DNA from: JAXGPP01 sp964436865 | GTDB taxonomy: Bacteria > Planctomycetota > Planctomycetia > Pirellulales > Thermoguttaceae | DNA: 9,674 bases | Assembly (NCBI GenBank): GCA_964436865.1 | Contig: CAYTFK010000279.1 | Location: forward strand, 1 to 9,674 | Direction: 5' to 3' | In this document: positions 1 through 6,617 of the stretch, piece after piece | Layout of the letters: each line of letters opens with the position of its first letter | Position numbering within the stretch: position 1 is the stretch's first letter | The notes under the pieces: generated by a model | Told to the model about the DNA's origin: nothing | The model's database searches: none | What the model saw: the letters and a program-made list of their open reading frames with translations, nothing else | Translations under genes and position numbers: made by a program

Positions 1-1305
1 CTCGCTGGCGCGGCAGGATTGTTGGCGGCCGGCCGGCTGGGCCCGGCGGTTTGGGCCGCCGAAGGCGACCCCGCAGCGGCCGAGGCGCCGCCGGCCAAGG
101 CAAAGGCCAAATCGGTGATCCAGGTGTTTCTCTGGGGCGGCATGTCGCACAACGACACGTGGGACCCGAAGCCGGAGTCGGGACGCGAATACATGGGCGA
201 GCTCGATAAGCCGATCGCAACCAATGTCGACGGCATCCAGCTCAGCTCGCTGTTCCCCGAATTGGCGAAGCAGGCGGACAAGTACTCCTTGATCCGCAGC
301 ATGACCCACCGCAACAACGGCCACGAGACGGCGGCCTACCTGATGCAGACCGGCCACGCGCCCGGCGAGCGGCTCGCCTATCCGAGCGTCGGGGCCGTGT
401 TTGCGCTGTTCAAGAGCCCGGATTATAAGGGCCTCATTCCGCCCTACGTGGTGTTGACCAAGCCGCAGGGGCGGTTTTCGGAAGAGGGGTTCCTGGGGCC
501 GAAGTTCAAGCCGTTCGCCACGGGGGGCGATCCGAACGGTGCGCGGTTCGAAGTCGAGGGGGTAGTGGCCCGGGGAATCACCGACGAGCGGCAGAAGACG
601 CGGCACGACCTGCTCGAGAACATGAACACCATGGGCAAGCTGATGGCGGCCAGCCCGCAATTGGCGGCCGCCGAGGAAGCGAAGAAGCAGGCCTACGAGC
701 TGATCCTTGGCGCCGGCAAAGAAGTGTTTGACCTTTCCACGGAGAAGCCCGAACTGCGCGACCGCTACGGACGCCACACGTTTGGCCAGGAATGCCTGGT
801 GGCGAGGCGGCTGGTGGAGACGGGCGTGCCGTACGTGGTGATCAACTATCCCGGCGGTTGGGATACGCACAAAGACCACTTCCAGACGATGCGCCGCCAG
901 GCGCCGCAACTCGATCAGGGGCTGGCGGCGCTGCTGGCCGACCTCCACGACCGCGGCCTGCTGGAAAGCACGATCGTGTGGTGCTCGGGCGAGTTCGGCC
1001 GCACGCCGAAGATCGACTATCAGCCGCCCTGGAATGGCGGTCGCGGCCACTACGGCAATGTGTTCAGTGTGCTGGTGGCCGGCGGCGGATTCAAGGGAGG
1101 CGCGATCGTCGGTTCATCGGATGAGAAAGCAGAAGAGGTCAAGGACCGGCCTGTCTACCCGGTAGATTTGCTGGGGAGCATTTACAAGCTGGCGGGGATC
1201 GACGCCAACGCCCGGCTGCCGCACCCGATGGGATTCGAGGCGCACGTGTTGCCCGCTCCATCGGAAGGAGCGAAGTCGGCCGGCTTGTTGACAGAGATCA
1301 TGTAG
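1..1305 (+). CDS. DUF1501 domain-containing exported protein (5' end missing)
   Basis: The frame is open from base 1 with no credible start, so the gene begins upstream. The first visible codons read LAGAAGLLAAGRLGPAVWAA, which looks like the hydrophobic part and cleavage region of a Tat signal; the twin-arginine motif would lie outside the window. A Pro/Ala linker follows, then the DUF1501 body. Visible motifs are GGMSHNDTWDPKP (136-174), GGWDTHKDHF (853-882), GEFGRTPK (988-1011) and GRGHYGN followed by an AGGGFKGG stretch (from 1039). DUF1501 proteins belong to the alkaline phosphatase/sulfatase-like fold group; their substrate is not established. In planctomycetes they are usually found beside DUF1549/DUF1553 cytochrome-type genes, so such a gene may lie just upstream (inference). 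The visible 434 residues are close to full family length. The PPC-domain gene follows after 67 nt on the same strand, probably co-transcribed. The family call is secure; the biochemical role is unknown. Confidence 0.93.
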   Translation, partial: LAGAAGLLAAGRLGPAVWAAEGDPAAAEAPPAKAKAKSVIQVFLWGGMSHNDTWDPKPESGREYMGELDKPIATNVDGIQLSSLFPELAKQADKYSLIRSMTHRNNGHETAAYLMQTGHAPGERLAYPSVGAVFALFKSPDYKGLIPPYVVLTKPQGRFSEEGFLGPKFKPFATGGDPNGARFEVEGVVARGITDERQKTRHDLLENMNTMGKLMAASPQLAAAEEAKKQAYELILGAGKEVFDLSTEKPELRDRYGRHTFGQECLVARRLVETGVPYVVINYPGGWDTHKDHFQTMRRQAPQLDQGLAALLADLHDRGLLESTIVWCSGEFGRTPKIDYQPPWNGGRGHYGNVFSVLVAGGGFKGGAIVGSSDEKAEEVKDRPVYPVDLLGSIYKLAGIDANARLPHPMGFEAHVLPAPSEGAKSAGLLTEIM

Positions 1306-1360
1306 CGATCGGCAAGCGGATTTGAGCAGTCAGCAACCAGCGATCAGGTGTGTGGAGATG

Positions 1361-1365
1361 AGGGA
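1361..1365 (+). promoter_or_regulatory. Ribosome binding site choosing the ATG at 1373
   Basis: AGGGA lies 7 nt before ATG 1373. The in-frame ATG at 1358 has GGAG directly abutting it, which leaves no spacer, and the TTG at 1322 has no purine-rich site. This favours 1373, which also gives a standard signal peptide. Confidence 0.6.
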
Positions 1366-1372
1366 ACGGATC

Positions 1373-3475
1373 ATGACCAGACGTTTTTGGATCCCAGTTG
1401 TCGCGCTTGCCGGGCTGCTGGCAACAGGTACATCGGCCCACGGGCAAACGCGGCCCTATATCGGCTACGTCTACCCGGCCGGCGGCCAGCAGGGGACGAC
1501 GTTTCAGGTCAAGCTGGGAGGACAGGGGCTGGACGACGTCAGCGGGGTGCTGGTGTCCGGTCCGGGCGTGAGCGGCAAGGTCGTCGAGTATTTCCGCAAA
1601 CTGGGCCCGCAGGAGATGACGCTGCTGCGCGAACAGATGGCGGAGATCAGGAAAGGACCGGGGAAAAAGGACGCCGCAATCGTCGAACTCACGGCGCGGA
1701 TCGAGAAGCGTATGAAAGAGTACGTCCAGCGGCCGGCGTGCGCTTCGATCTCCAGCGTGGTGGTGGCCGAGATTGCGATGGAAGCCGACGCCCCCCCGGG
1801 GCCGCGTGAATTGCGACTGGTGACTGCGCGTGGTGTGTCGAATCCGCTCGTGTTCCTTGTCGGCCAGTTGCCGGAGCATTCCCGGCAGGCGATGCGCACC
1901 AGCGAGCTTCAGGTGCTCGGCAAAGAGGAGCTTGCGCTCCGCAAACGACCGCCTGAAGAGGTCGAGGTCAGCGTCACGCTGCCTTGCACCGTCAACGGCC
2001 AGATCGCTTCCGGCGAAGTGAACCGCTATCGGTTCGAGGCCCGCAAAGGGCAGCGGCTGGTGATCGCCGCCGAGGCGCGGCAGTTGATTCCCTACATCGC
2101 CGACGCAGTGCCCGGCTGGTTCCAGCCGGTGCTCGTGCTCCGCGACGCGCAGGGGAAGGAGTTGGCCTACAACGACGACTACCGCTTCCAGCCCGACCCG
2201 GTGATCTCGTGCGAGGTGCCCGCCGACGGCGAGTATGTGCTCTCGATCACCGATGCCTTGTACCGTGGCCGGGAAGACTTCATTTACCGCGTGAGCCTCG
2301 GCGAACTGCCGTTCGTGACGAGCATCTTCCCGCTTGGCGCTCAAGCCGGCAAGTCGGCCAAGGCCGAAATGAACGGCTGGAATCTTGAAGGCGCCGAATT
2401 GACGACGCTGGCGCCCGAGACCGGTCCGGGCACTTACCTGATCGCTGCCTGCCGCGATGGGCTGATCTCGAACCGCGTGCCGTTCGCCATCGATTCGCTT
2501 CCTGAGGAGATCGAGAAGGAACCCAATGACGATTCGACGGCGGCCCGAAAGGCAAGTCTTCCGTTGATCATGAACGGGCGGATCGATCGGCCGGGCGACT
2601 GGGACGTATTCCGCATCGCGGGAAAAGCTGGCGATACGATCGTCGCCGAAGTCTTCGCGCGGCGGTTGGGCTCGCCACTCGATTCCTTGCTCAAGGTCAC
2701 TGACGCCGCCGGTTCAATAGTGGCGTTGAACGACGACAATGAAGACCTGGGGTCGGGCGTCAACACGCACCACGCCGACTCGTACGTCATGGCGAAGCTG
2801 CCCGCCGACGGCAACTATTACATCCACCTGGGCGACACCGCACGGCACGGCGGCGAGGAGTACGCCTACCGCCTGCGATTGAGCGCGCCGGAGCCCGACT
2901 TCGCGCTCCGCGCCGCGCCGTCGAGCCTCGCCATGCGCAACAGGTCGGGGGCCACGGTCACGGTCTACGCCGTCCGCAAGGATGGGTTCACCGGCCCCAT
3001 CAAGCTCAGCTTGAAGGATCCGCCGGAAGGTTTCTCGGCATCGACGGTCACGCTGCCGGCGAACCAGCAGACGGCAAAACTATGGATCAAGACGACGCAA
3101 CGCGCCACCGCGGAACCGATTCGCTTGACGATCGAGGGACGCGCCTCGGTAGGCGATCGCGAGATTGTCCGCCAGGCGGTGCCGGCGGAAGACCGGATGC
3201 AGGCATTTCTCTGGCGGCATCTGGTTCCCGCCGAGGAACTGCTCGCCGTGGTCTACGACCCGGCGTATCAGCCGCCACCCAAGCGTGTTCCTCCGCCTCG
3301 ACCTGCCGAGACCGAAGAGGCGGCCGCGGCCAGCGGCGCGTCCGCCGATCCGCCGAAGTTCACCAAGCAGCAGGTTGCCGGTCGTTTGCGGCAGATCAAC
3401 TTCCTGTACCAGGAAGGATTGCTCACCGACGAGTTCAGCGCCAAAAAAATCGCTGAGTGCGAAGCGGCCCAGTGA
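1373..3475 (+). CDS. Secreted PPC-domain protein with IPT-like N-terminus and SHOCT-like tail
   Basis: This 700-aa protein starts with a Sec-type signal peptide (residues 1-25: MTRR, hydrophobic core, cleavage near AHGQ). Residues 27-75 resemble an IPT/TIG-like beta-sandwich. Residues 74-119 are highly charged and probably helical. The beta-rich pattern then resumes to about 175, ending in SNPLVFLVGQLPE. Two pre-peptidase C-terminal (PPC) domains follow, at about 195-308 (with AYNDD) and 379-504 (with EKEPNDD and ALNDDNED). An Ig-like segment is at about 510-583. After a Pro/Ala-rich linker (about 633-660), residues 662-698 form a short helical segment with LYQEGLLTDEF, resembling a SHOCT motif. 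PPC domains are beta-sandwich modules of exported proteins. No protease catalytic motif is present, so this is not a peptidase, although relatives are often named that way. A binding or scaffold role next to DUF1501 is inferred. ATG 1358 and TTG 1322 are alternative in-frame starts. The gene is 67 nt behind DUF1501, suggesting one transcript. Confidence 0.9.
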   Translation: MTRRFWIPVVALAGLLATGTSAHGQTRPYIGYVYPAGGQQGTTFQVKLGGQGLDDVSGVLVSGPGVSGKVVEYFRKLGPQEMTLLREQMAEIRKGPGKKDAAIVELTARIEKRMKEYVQRPACASISSVVVAEIAMEADAPPGPRELRLVTARGVSNPLVFLVGQLPEHSRQAMRTSELQVLGKEELALRKRPPEEVEVSVTLPCTVNGQIASGEVNRYRFEARKGQRLVIAAEARQLIPYIADAVPGWFQPVLVLRDAQGKELAYNDDYRFQPDPVISCEVPADGEYVLSITDALYRGREDFIYRVSLGELPFVTSIFPLGAQAGKSAKAEMNGWNLEGAELTTLAPETGPGTYLIAACRDGLISNRVPFAIDSLPEEIEKEPNDDSTAARKASLPLIMNGRIDRPGDWDVFRIAGKAGDTIVAEVFARRLGSPLDSLLKVTDAAGSIVALNDDNEDLGSGVNTHHADSYVMAKLPADGNYYIHLGDTARHGGEEYAYRLRLSAPEPDFALRAAPSSLAMRNRSGATVTVYAVRKDGFTGPIKLSLKDPPEGFSASTVTLPANQQTAKLWIKTTQRATAEPIRLTIEGRASVGDREIVRQAVPAEDRMQAFLWRHLVPAEELLAVVYDPAYQPPPKRVPPPRPAETEEAAAASGASADPPKFTKQQVAGRLRQINFLYQEGLLTDEFSAKKIAECEAAQ

Positions 3476-3583
3476 GCCCGTGGAATCGACGCGGCGGGCG
3501 ACGGCGCTTGCCTTCGGCCAGTGCGGTGGTGATATTGGCGTCTGCAAGCACTTCGCTGCCCTCGCGAACCGGCCACCCATTGC

Positions 3584-3588
3584 AGGAG
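3584..3588 (+). promoter_or_regulatory. Ribosome binding site of the SGNH hydrolase gene
   Basis: AGGAG lies 8 nt before ATG 3597 (5 nt before an in-frame GTG at 3594). It sets the start at the Tat signal rather than far upstream, where the same frame is open only because it runs across the PPC gene out of phase. Confidence 0.75.
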
Positions 3589-3596
3589 CATCCGTG

Positions 3597-4721
3597 ATGA
3601 TCACTCGCCGTCGATTCCTCAGACTGTCTGCCGCCACCGCAGTGAGCGTCGGGCTGGGACATTATGCTCGCAGCCAGGACGCGCCGGCCGTGAAGCCCGA
3701 GACCGAAGCAGGCATCGCCTGGTACGATGTCTGCCAGTGGGGTGTCGAGGGGCGAGCCTGGAGCGACACGGAGCGGTACTTCGACCGTTTGCCCGGGCGT
3801 GCCAAGGGTAAAGTCCGCGATGCCGTGTGGAGCCTGAGCCGCCATTCGGCGGGAATGGCCGCGCGGTTTGAAGCCGACGCCCAAGCAATTCATGTCCGCT
3901 ACAGGTTGCTTTCGGGCAACGTGGCGATGCCCCACATGCCGGCCACTGGCGTGAGCGGCGTCGACCTGTACGCAGCCGACGGCGAGGGGCGCTGGCAGTG
4001 GCTCGCGGTGTCGCGGCCCACCGGGATCGATGTCGACGCGAAGCTCATCGAAGGGTTGGCCGCCGGGCGGCGCGGGTATCTGCTCTATCTGCCGCTCTAC
4101 AACGGCGTTGAGTCGCTCGAGATCGGAGTACCCGAGGGTGCGGCGTTTGCCCCGGTCGCGCCGCGGACGGACAAGCCGGTGGTCTACTACGGCACTTCGA
4201 TCGCCCACGGTGCTTGCGCGTCGCGACCGGGAATGGCTTTTCCCTCAATCCTCGGCCGGCGGCTCAATGTGCCGATGGTCAACCTCGGCTTTTCGGGCAA
4301 TGGCCGCATGGAGCCTGAAGTTGGCGAATTGCTCGGAGAAATCGACGCCGCGGTGTACTGCATCGACTGCCTGCCCAACATGTCCGGAGCGGAGGTGGCG
4401 GAGCGGGCCGAGCCACTGATCCGCCAATTGCGTGCCGCGCGCCCCGAGGCGGCGATCGTGCTCGTGGAGGACCGCACGTATGCCAACACCCCGCTGGTGC
4501 CGGGAAACCGCGAGCGGCACGACGCCAGCCGCGCGGCGCTGCGGGCTGCCTACGACCGCGCCCAGGCGGCTGGGATCGCCGGCCTGTACTATGTCGAGGG
4601 AGAGCATCTCCTGGGCGATGATGGCGAAGGGACGACCGACAACTCGCATCCCAACGACCTCGGCATGATGCGGATGGCCGACGCCCTGGAACCCGTGCTG
4701 CGGAAGTGCCTGGGTAAGTGA
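3597..4721 (+). CDS. Tat-exported SGNH/GDSL-type esterase with GxDLY N-terminal domain
   Basis: This 374-aa protein begins with a twin-arginine signal (MITRRRFLRL, then a hydrophobic stretch to about residue 27). Residues about 38-190 match the beta-rich N-terminal domain of SGNH-type esterases, including GVDLY at 121-125, the motif that names the family. The catalytic SGNH domain follows. YYGTSIAHG places the nucleophile at Ser201, NLGFSGNG (229-236) supplies the glycine and asparagine of the oxyanion hole, and DCLPN (257-261) is the third block. TDNSHPNDLGM supplies Asp348 and His351 of the triad. All expected catalytic residues are therefore present. The family hydrolyses ester bonds, often acyl groups on carbohydrates; the actual substrate is unknown. 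It is followed after 36 nt by a glycoside hydrolase gene, which fits removal of acyl groups from a glycan before backbone cleavage (inference). A GTG at 3594 would add one residue. Fold and catalytic assignment are strong; substrate is open. Confidence 0.92.
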   Translation: MITRRRFLRLSAATAVSVGLGHYARSQDAPAVKPETEAGIAWYDVCQWGVEGRAWSDTERYFDRLPGRAKGKVRDAVWSLSRHSAGMAARFEADAQAIHVRYRLLSGNVAMPHMPATGVSGVDLYAADGEGRWQWLAVSRPTGIDVDAKLIEGLAAGRRGYLLYLPLYNGVESLEIGVPEGAAFAPVAPRTDKPVVYYGTSIAHGACASRPGMAFPSILGRRLNVPMVNLGFSGNGRMEPEVGELLGEIDAAVYCIDCLPNMSGAEVAERAEPLIRQLRAARPEAAIVLVEDRTYANTPLVPGNRERHDASRAALRAAYDRAQAAGIAGLYYVEGEHLLGDDGEGTTDNSHPNDLGMMRMADALEPVLRKCLGK

Positions 4722-4744
4722 GACAACGATAGCCGGCAACGACC

Positions 4745-4751
4745 AGAGAGG
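4745..4751 (+). promoter_or_regulatory. Ribosome binding site of the glycoside hydrolase gene
   Basis: AGAGAGG lies 6 nt before ATG 4758 within a 36-nt gap after the esterase stop codon. The gap has room for a translation signal but hardly for a separate promoter, which supports co-transcription. Confidence 0.6.
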
Positions 4752-4757
4752 TCCATC

Positions 4758-6212
4758 ATGCGGTGCTGCGCGCTAGTGATCGTGTTGTTTTCCTGCCTGG
4801 GTGCAACTCGTTTCGCGCCGGCCGGCGAGGGAGCATTGCCGAAGATTCGCGTGCGCGCCGACGGCGGTGCGTTTGAGACCAATGACGGCCGCCCCTACGT
4901 CCCCTTCGGCCTGAACTACTATCGTCCCGGCACCGGTTGGGCGCCGCAGCTTTGGAAGCAGTTTGACGCTGACGCGACGCGGCGAGACTTCGCTCGCATG
5001 AAGGAATTGGGCGTTACCTGCGTCCGGGTGTTCCTCACCTACGGGTCTTTCTTTACGGCTGAAGACGCGCTCGACCCGGAAGGCCTGGCGAAGTTCGACC
5101 AGTTTCTTGCGCTGGCCGAGGAGGCCGGCATCTACGTGCATCCCACCGGGCCGGACCACTGGGAGGGGACGCCGTTGTGGGCCCGCGTCGACCGCATCGC
5201 CGACGACCGCGTGCTGTCGGCCTTGGAGAATTTCTGGCGGCTGTTCGCCGGGCGCTATCGCAACCGCAGCGCGATCTTCGCCTATGATCTCTTGAACGAG
5301 CCGAGCGTGGGCTGGGATACGCCCGCCATGCGGCTGAAATGGAACGCCTGGCTCCAATCGCACTACGGCTCGGCCGGAGAAGCAGCCCGGGCATGGAACG
5401 TCGCCCCCGAGAGCGTTGGTTGGGGGCAATCGGCCCCGCCTCCGGCCGAGGACGCGCCGGGCGACCGACGGCTGGTCGACTTCCAGCATTTCCGCGAGGA
5501 GGTGGCCGACGAGTGGACCCGGCGGCAGGCGGCTGCCATTAAGGCGGCCGATCCTGAGGCGCTGGTGACTGTGGGGCTCATCCAGTGGAGCGTGCCGGCG
5601 CTGTTGCCCGGCGTGCAGCACTACTCGGCCTTCCGGCCGAAACGCCAGGCGCGATGGCTGGACTTCATGGAGGTGCACTTCTACCCGTTGGCCGCCGGGT
5701 TCTACGACTATACCAAGGCCGAGGACGAATGGCGAAATCGCTCCTACTTGGAGAGCGTCGTACGCGAGGTAGCCGCGCCGGGACTGCCGGTGGTCGTCGC
5801 CGAGTTCGGGTGGTACGGGGGCGGCCGGCTCACGATCGACCGCGGATCGCACCCGGCTGCCGGCGAGGAACAGCAGGCCCGCTGGTGCCGTCTGGCCGTC
5901 GAGACCACGGAGGGTCTGGCATGCGGCTGGCTGAATTGGGGTTTTTATGATCATCCGGAGGCCCGCGATGTGAGCCAGCTTACCGGCCTCCTGACCGCCG
6001 GGGGAGAGCCCAAAGCATGGGCCGGCGAGTTCCGAAAACTCGCCCAGCGTTTGGCCGCCGAAGGGGCTCGGCCGGCGACTCTAGGGGCCCGTCCGGCGCT
6101 CGACTGGGACCGTTGCATTACCAGCATGCAGGCGGGCCAGTCATTTCGGCAGGATTATCTCAAGGCATTCCAGGCCGACCGCGGCGGCGATTCTGCGGCT
6201 GGCAATCTGTAG
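4758..6212 (+). CDS. Secreted glycoside hydrolase, clan GH-A (GH5/cellulase-like)
   Basis: This 484-aa protein has a short N-terminal signal (MRCCALVIVLFSCLG, cleavage probably near residues 20-24) and then a TIM-barrel glycosidase. Early barrel features are PFGLNYYRPG (49-58) and MKELGVTCVRVFLTYGSFF (81-99). The acid/base is Glu181 in DLLNEPS (177-183), the Asn-Glu-Pro signature after strand 4. EVHFYP (305-310) is the next barrel strand, and the nucleophile is Glu349 in VVVAEFGWYGGG. GWLNWGFYDHP (390-400) supplies the late aromatic residues. Both catalytic glutamates are intact, so a retaining mechanism is expected from the clan. The exact family (GH5 or another cellulase-like GH-A family) and the substrate cannot be read from the sequence. 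Tight linkage to the upstream esterase suggests a shared glycan target. Phe at -2 makes the LFSC segment a poor lipobox, so a soluble secreted protein is preferred over a lipoprotein. Confidence 0.87.
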   Translation: MRCCALVIVLFSCLGATRFAPAGEGALPKIRVRADGGAFETNDGRPYVPFGLNYYRPGTGWAPQLWKQFDADATRRDFARMKELGVTCVRVFLTYGSFFTAEDALDPEGLAKFDQFLALAEEAGIYVHPTGPDHWEGTPLWARVDRIADDRVLSALENFWRLFAGRYRNRSAIFAYDLLNEPSVGWDTPAMRLKWNAWLQSHYGSAGEAARAWNVAPESVGWGQSAPPPAEDAPGDRRLVDFQHFREEVADEWTRRQAAAIKAADPEALVTVGLIQWSVPALLPGVQHYSAFRPKRQARWLDFMEVHFYPLAAGFYDYTKAEDEWRNRSYLESVVREVAAPGLPVVVAEFGWYGGGRLTIDRGSHPAAGEEQQARWCRLAVETTEGLACGWLNWGFYDHPEARDVSQLTGLLTAGGEPKAWAGEFRKLAQRLAAEGARPATLGARPALDWDRCITSMQAGQSFRQDYLKAFQADRGGDSAAGNL

Positions 6213-6617
6213 CGATCGTGCGGAATGTATCGCGACGCGCTTGAGGCCCGGCGTTGCCGGCGGCCTTCGCCATCGGACGCATGGCCCGGTTTCATCCGTT
6301 CCGCCGGCGCGATTCCCGGCCCCCACGTGCACTACTTCCGGAAAATCCGTTGCGGCCGGTATCACCGTTACGACCGGAGTGCCGATTGTGCCTGCCGTGG
6401 CGTCTGTGACGCATTTGTGTGATACGCGGGCCGTGCGGTTCCGATTATCCGCAATGTAACGATCGTCTCGCGGTTGCGTGGTCTCGTGGTGGAACGGCAT
6501 CGGCGTTCGCGAGGGAAAGCATCGCTTGTCTTCCAGGTTCCCTCGCTCGACCATCCACCGCGGATCCAAACCTCGCCTGTTTCGCCTATCGTCACTCACC
6601 GTCACGGGGGTTGCTCG
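6213..6617 (+). other. Non-coding stretch between the hydrolase and BBP7 genes
   Basis: These 405 nt hold no credible gene: the short open frames are Arg/Pro-rich, lack ribosome sites and resemble no family I know. A weak GC-rich inverted repeat lies just after the hydrolase stop (about 6246-6266) but has no T tract, so it is a poor terminator. Near the 3' end is a 9-bp stem-loop (listed separately). A promoter for the BBP7 gene is expected here, but I see no convincing -35/-10 pair. Confidence 0.6.
6509..6546 (+). promoter_or_regulatory. Stem-loop in the 5' leader of the BBP7 gene
   Basis: GCGAGGGAA (6509-6517) pairs perfectly with TTCCCTCGC (6538-6546) across a 20-nt loop. The structure ends 71 nt before the BBP7 start codon. 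It has no T tract and so is not a typical terminator. It could be an operator-like inverted repeat or a leader RNA hairpin affecting expression. A 9-bp match may also arise by chance in GC-rich DNA. Confidence 0.35.

Noticed and set aside
1298..2344. Long open frame on the minus strand, 348 codons, opposite the PPC gene
   Set aside because: It has the Arg/His/Leu/Pro-rich composition of a shadow frame in GC-rich DNA, no recognisable domain, and lies opposite a gene with clear domains.
1373..3475. Reading the PPC protein as a subtilase-type peptidase
   Set aside because: PPC domains are accessory modules; no Asp/His/Ser subtilase motifs or other protease motif are present.
3165..3596. Upstream extension of the SGNH hydrolase frame
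   Set aside because: It overlaps the PPC gene out of phase and lacks a ribosome site; the Tat signal and AGGAG place the start at 3597.
4785..4796. Lipobox (LFSC) in the glycoside hydrolase signal
   Set aside because: Phe at -2 is outside the usual lipobox consensus, and a soluble signal peptide fits as well.
4773..5954. Long open frame on the minus strand, 393 codons, opposite the glycoside hydrolase
   Set aside because: Antisense shadow of a strongly supported gene; no family features and a biased composition.
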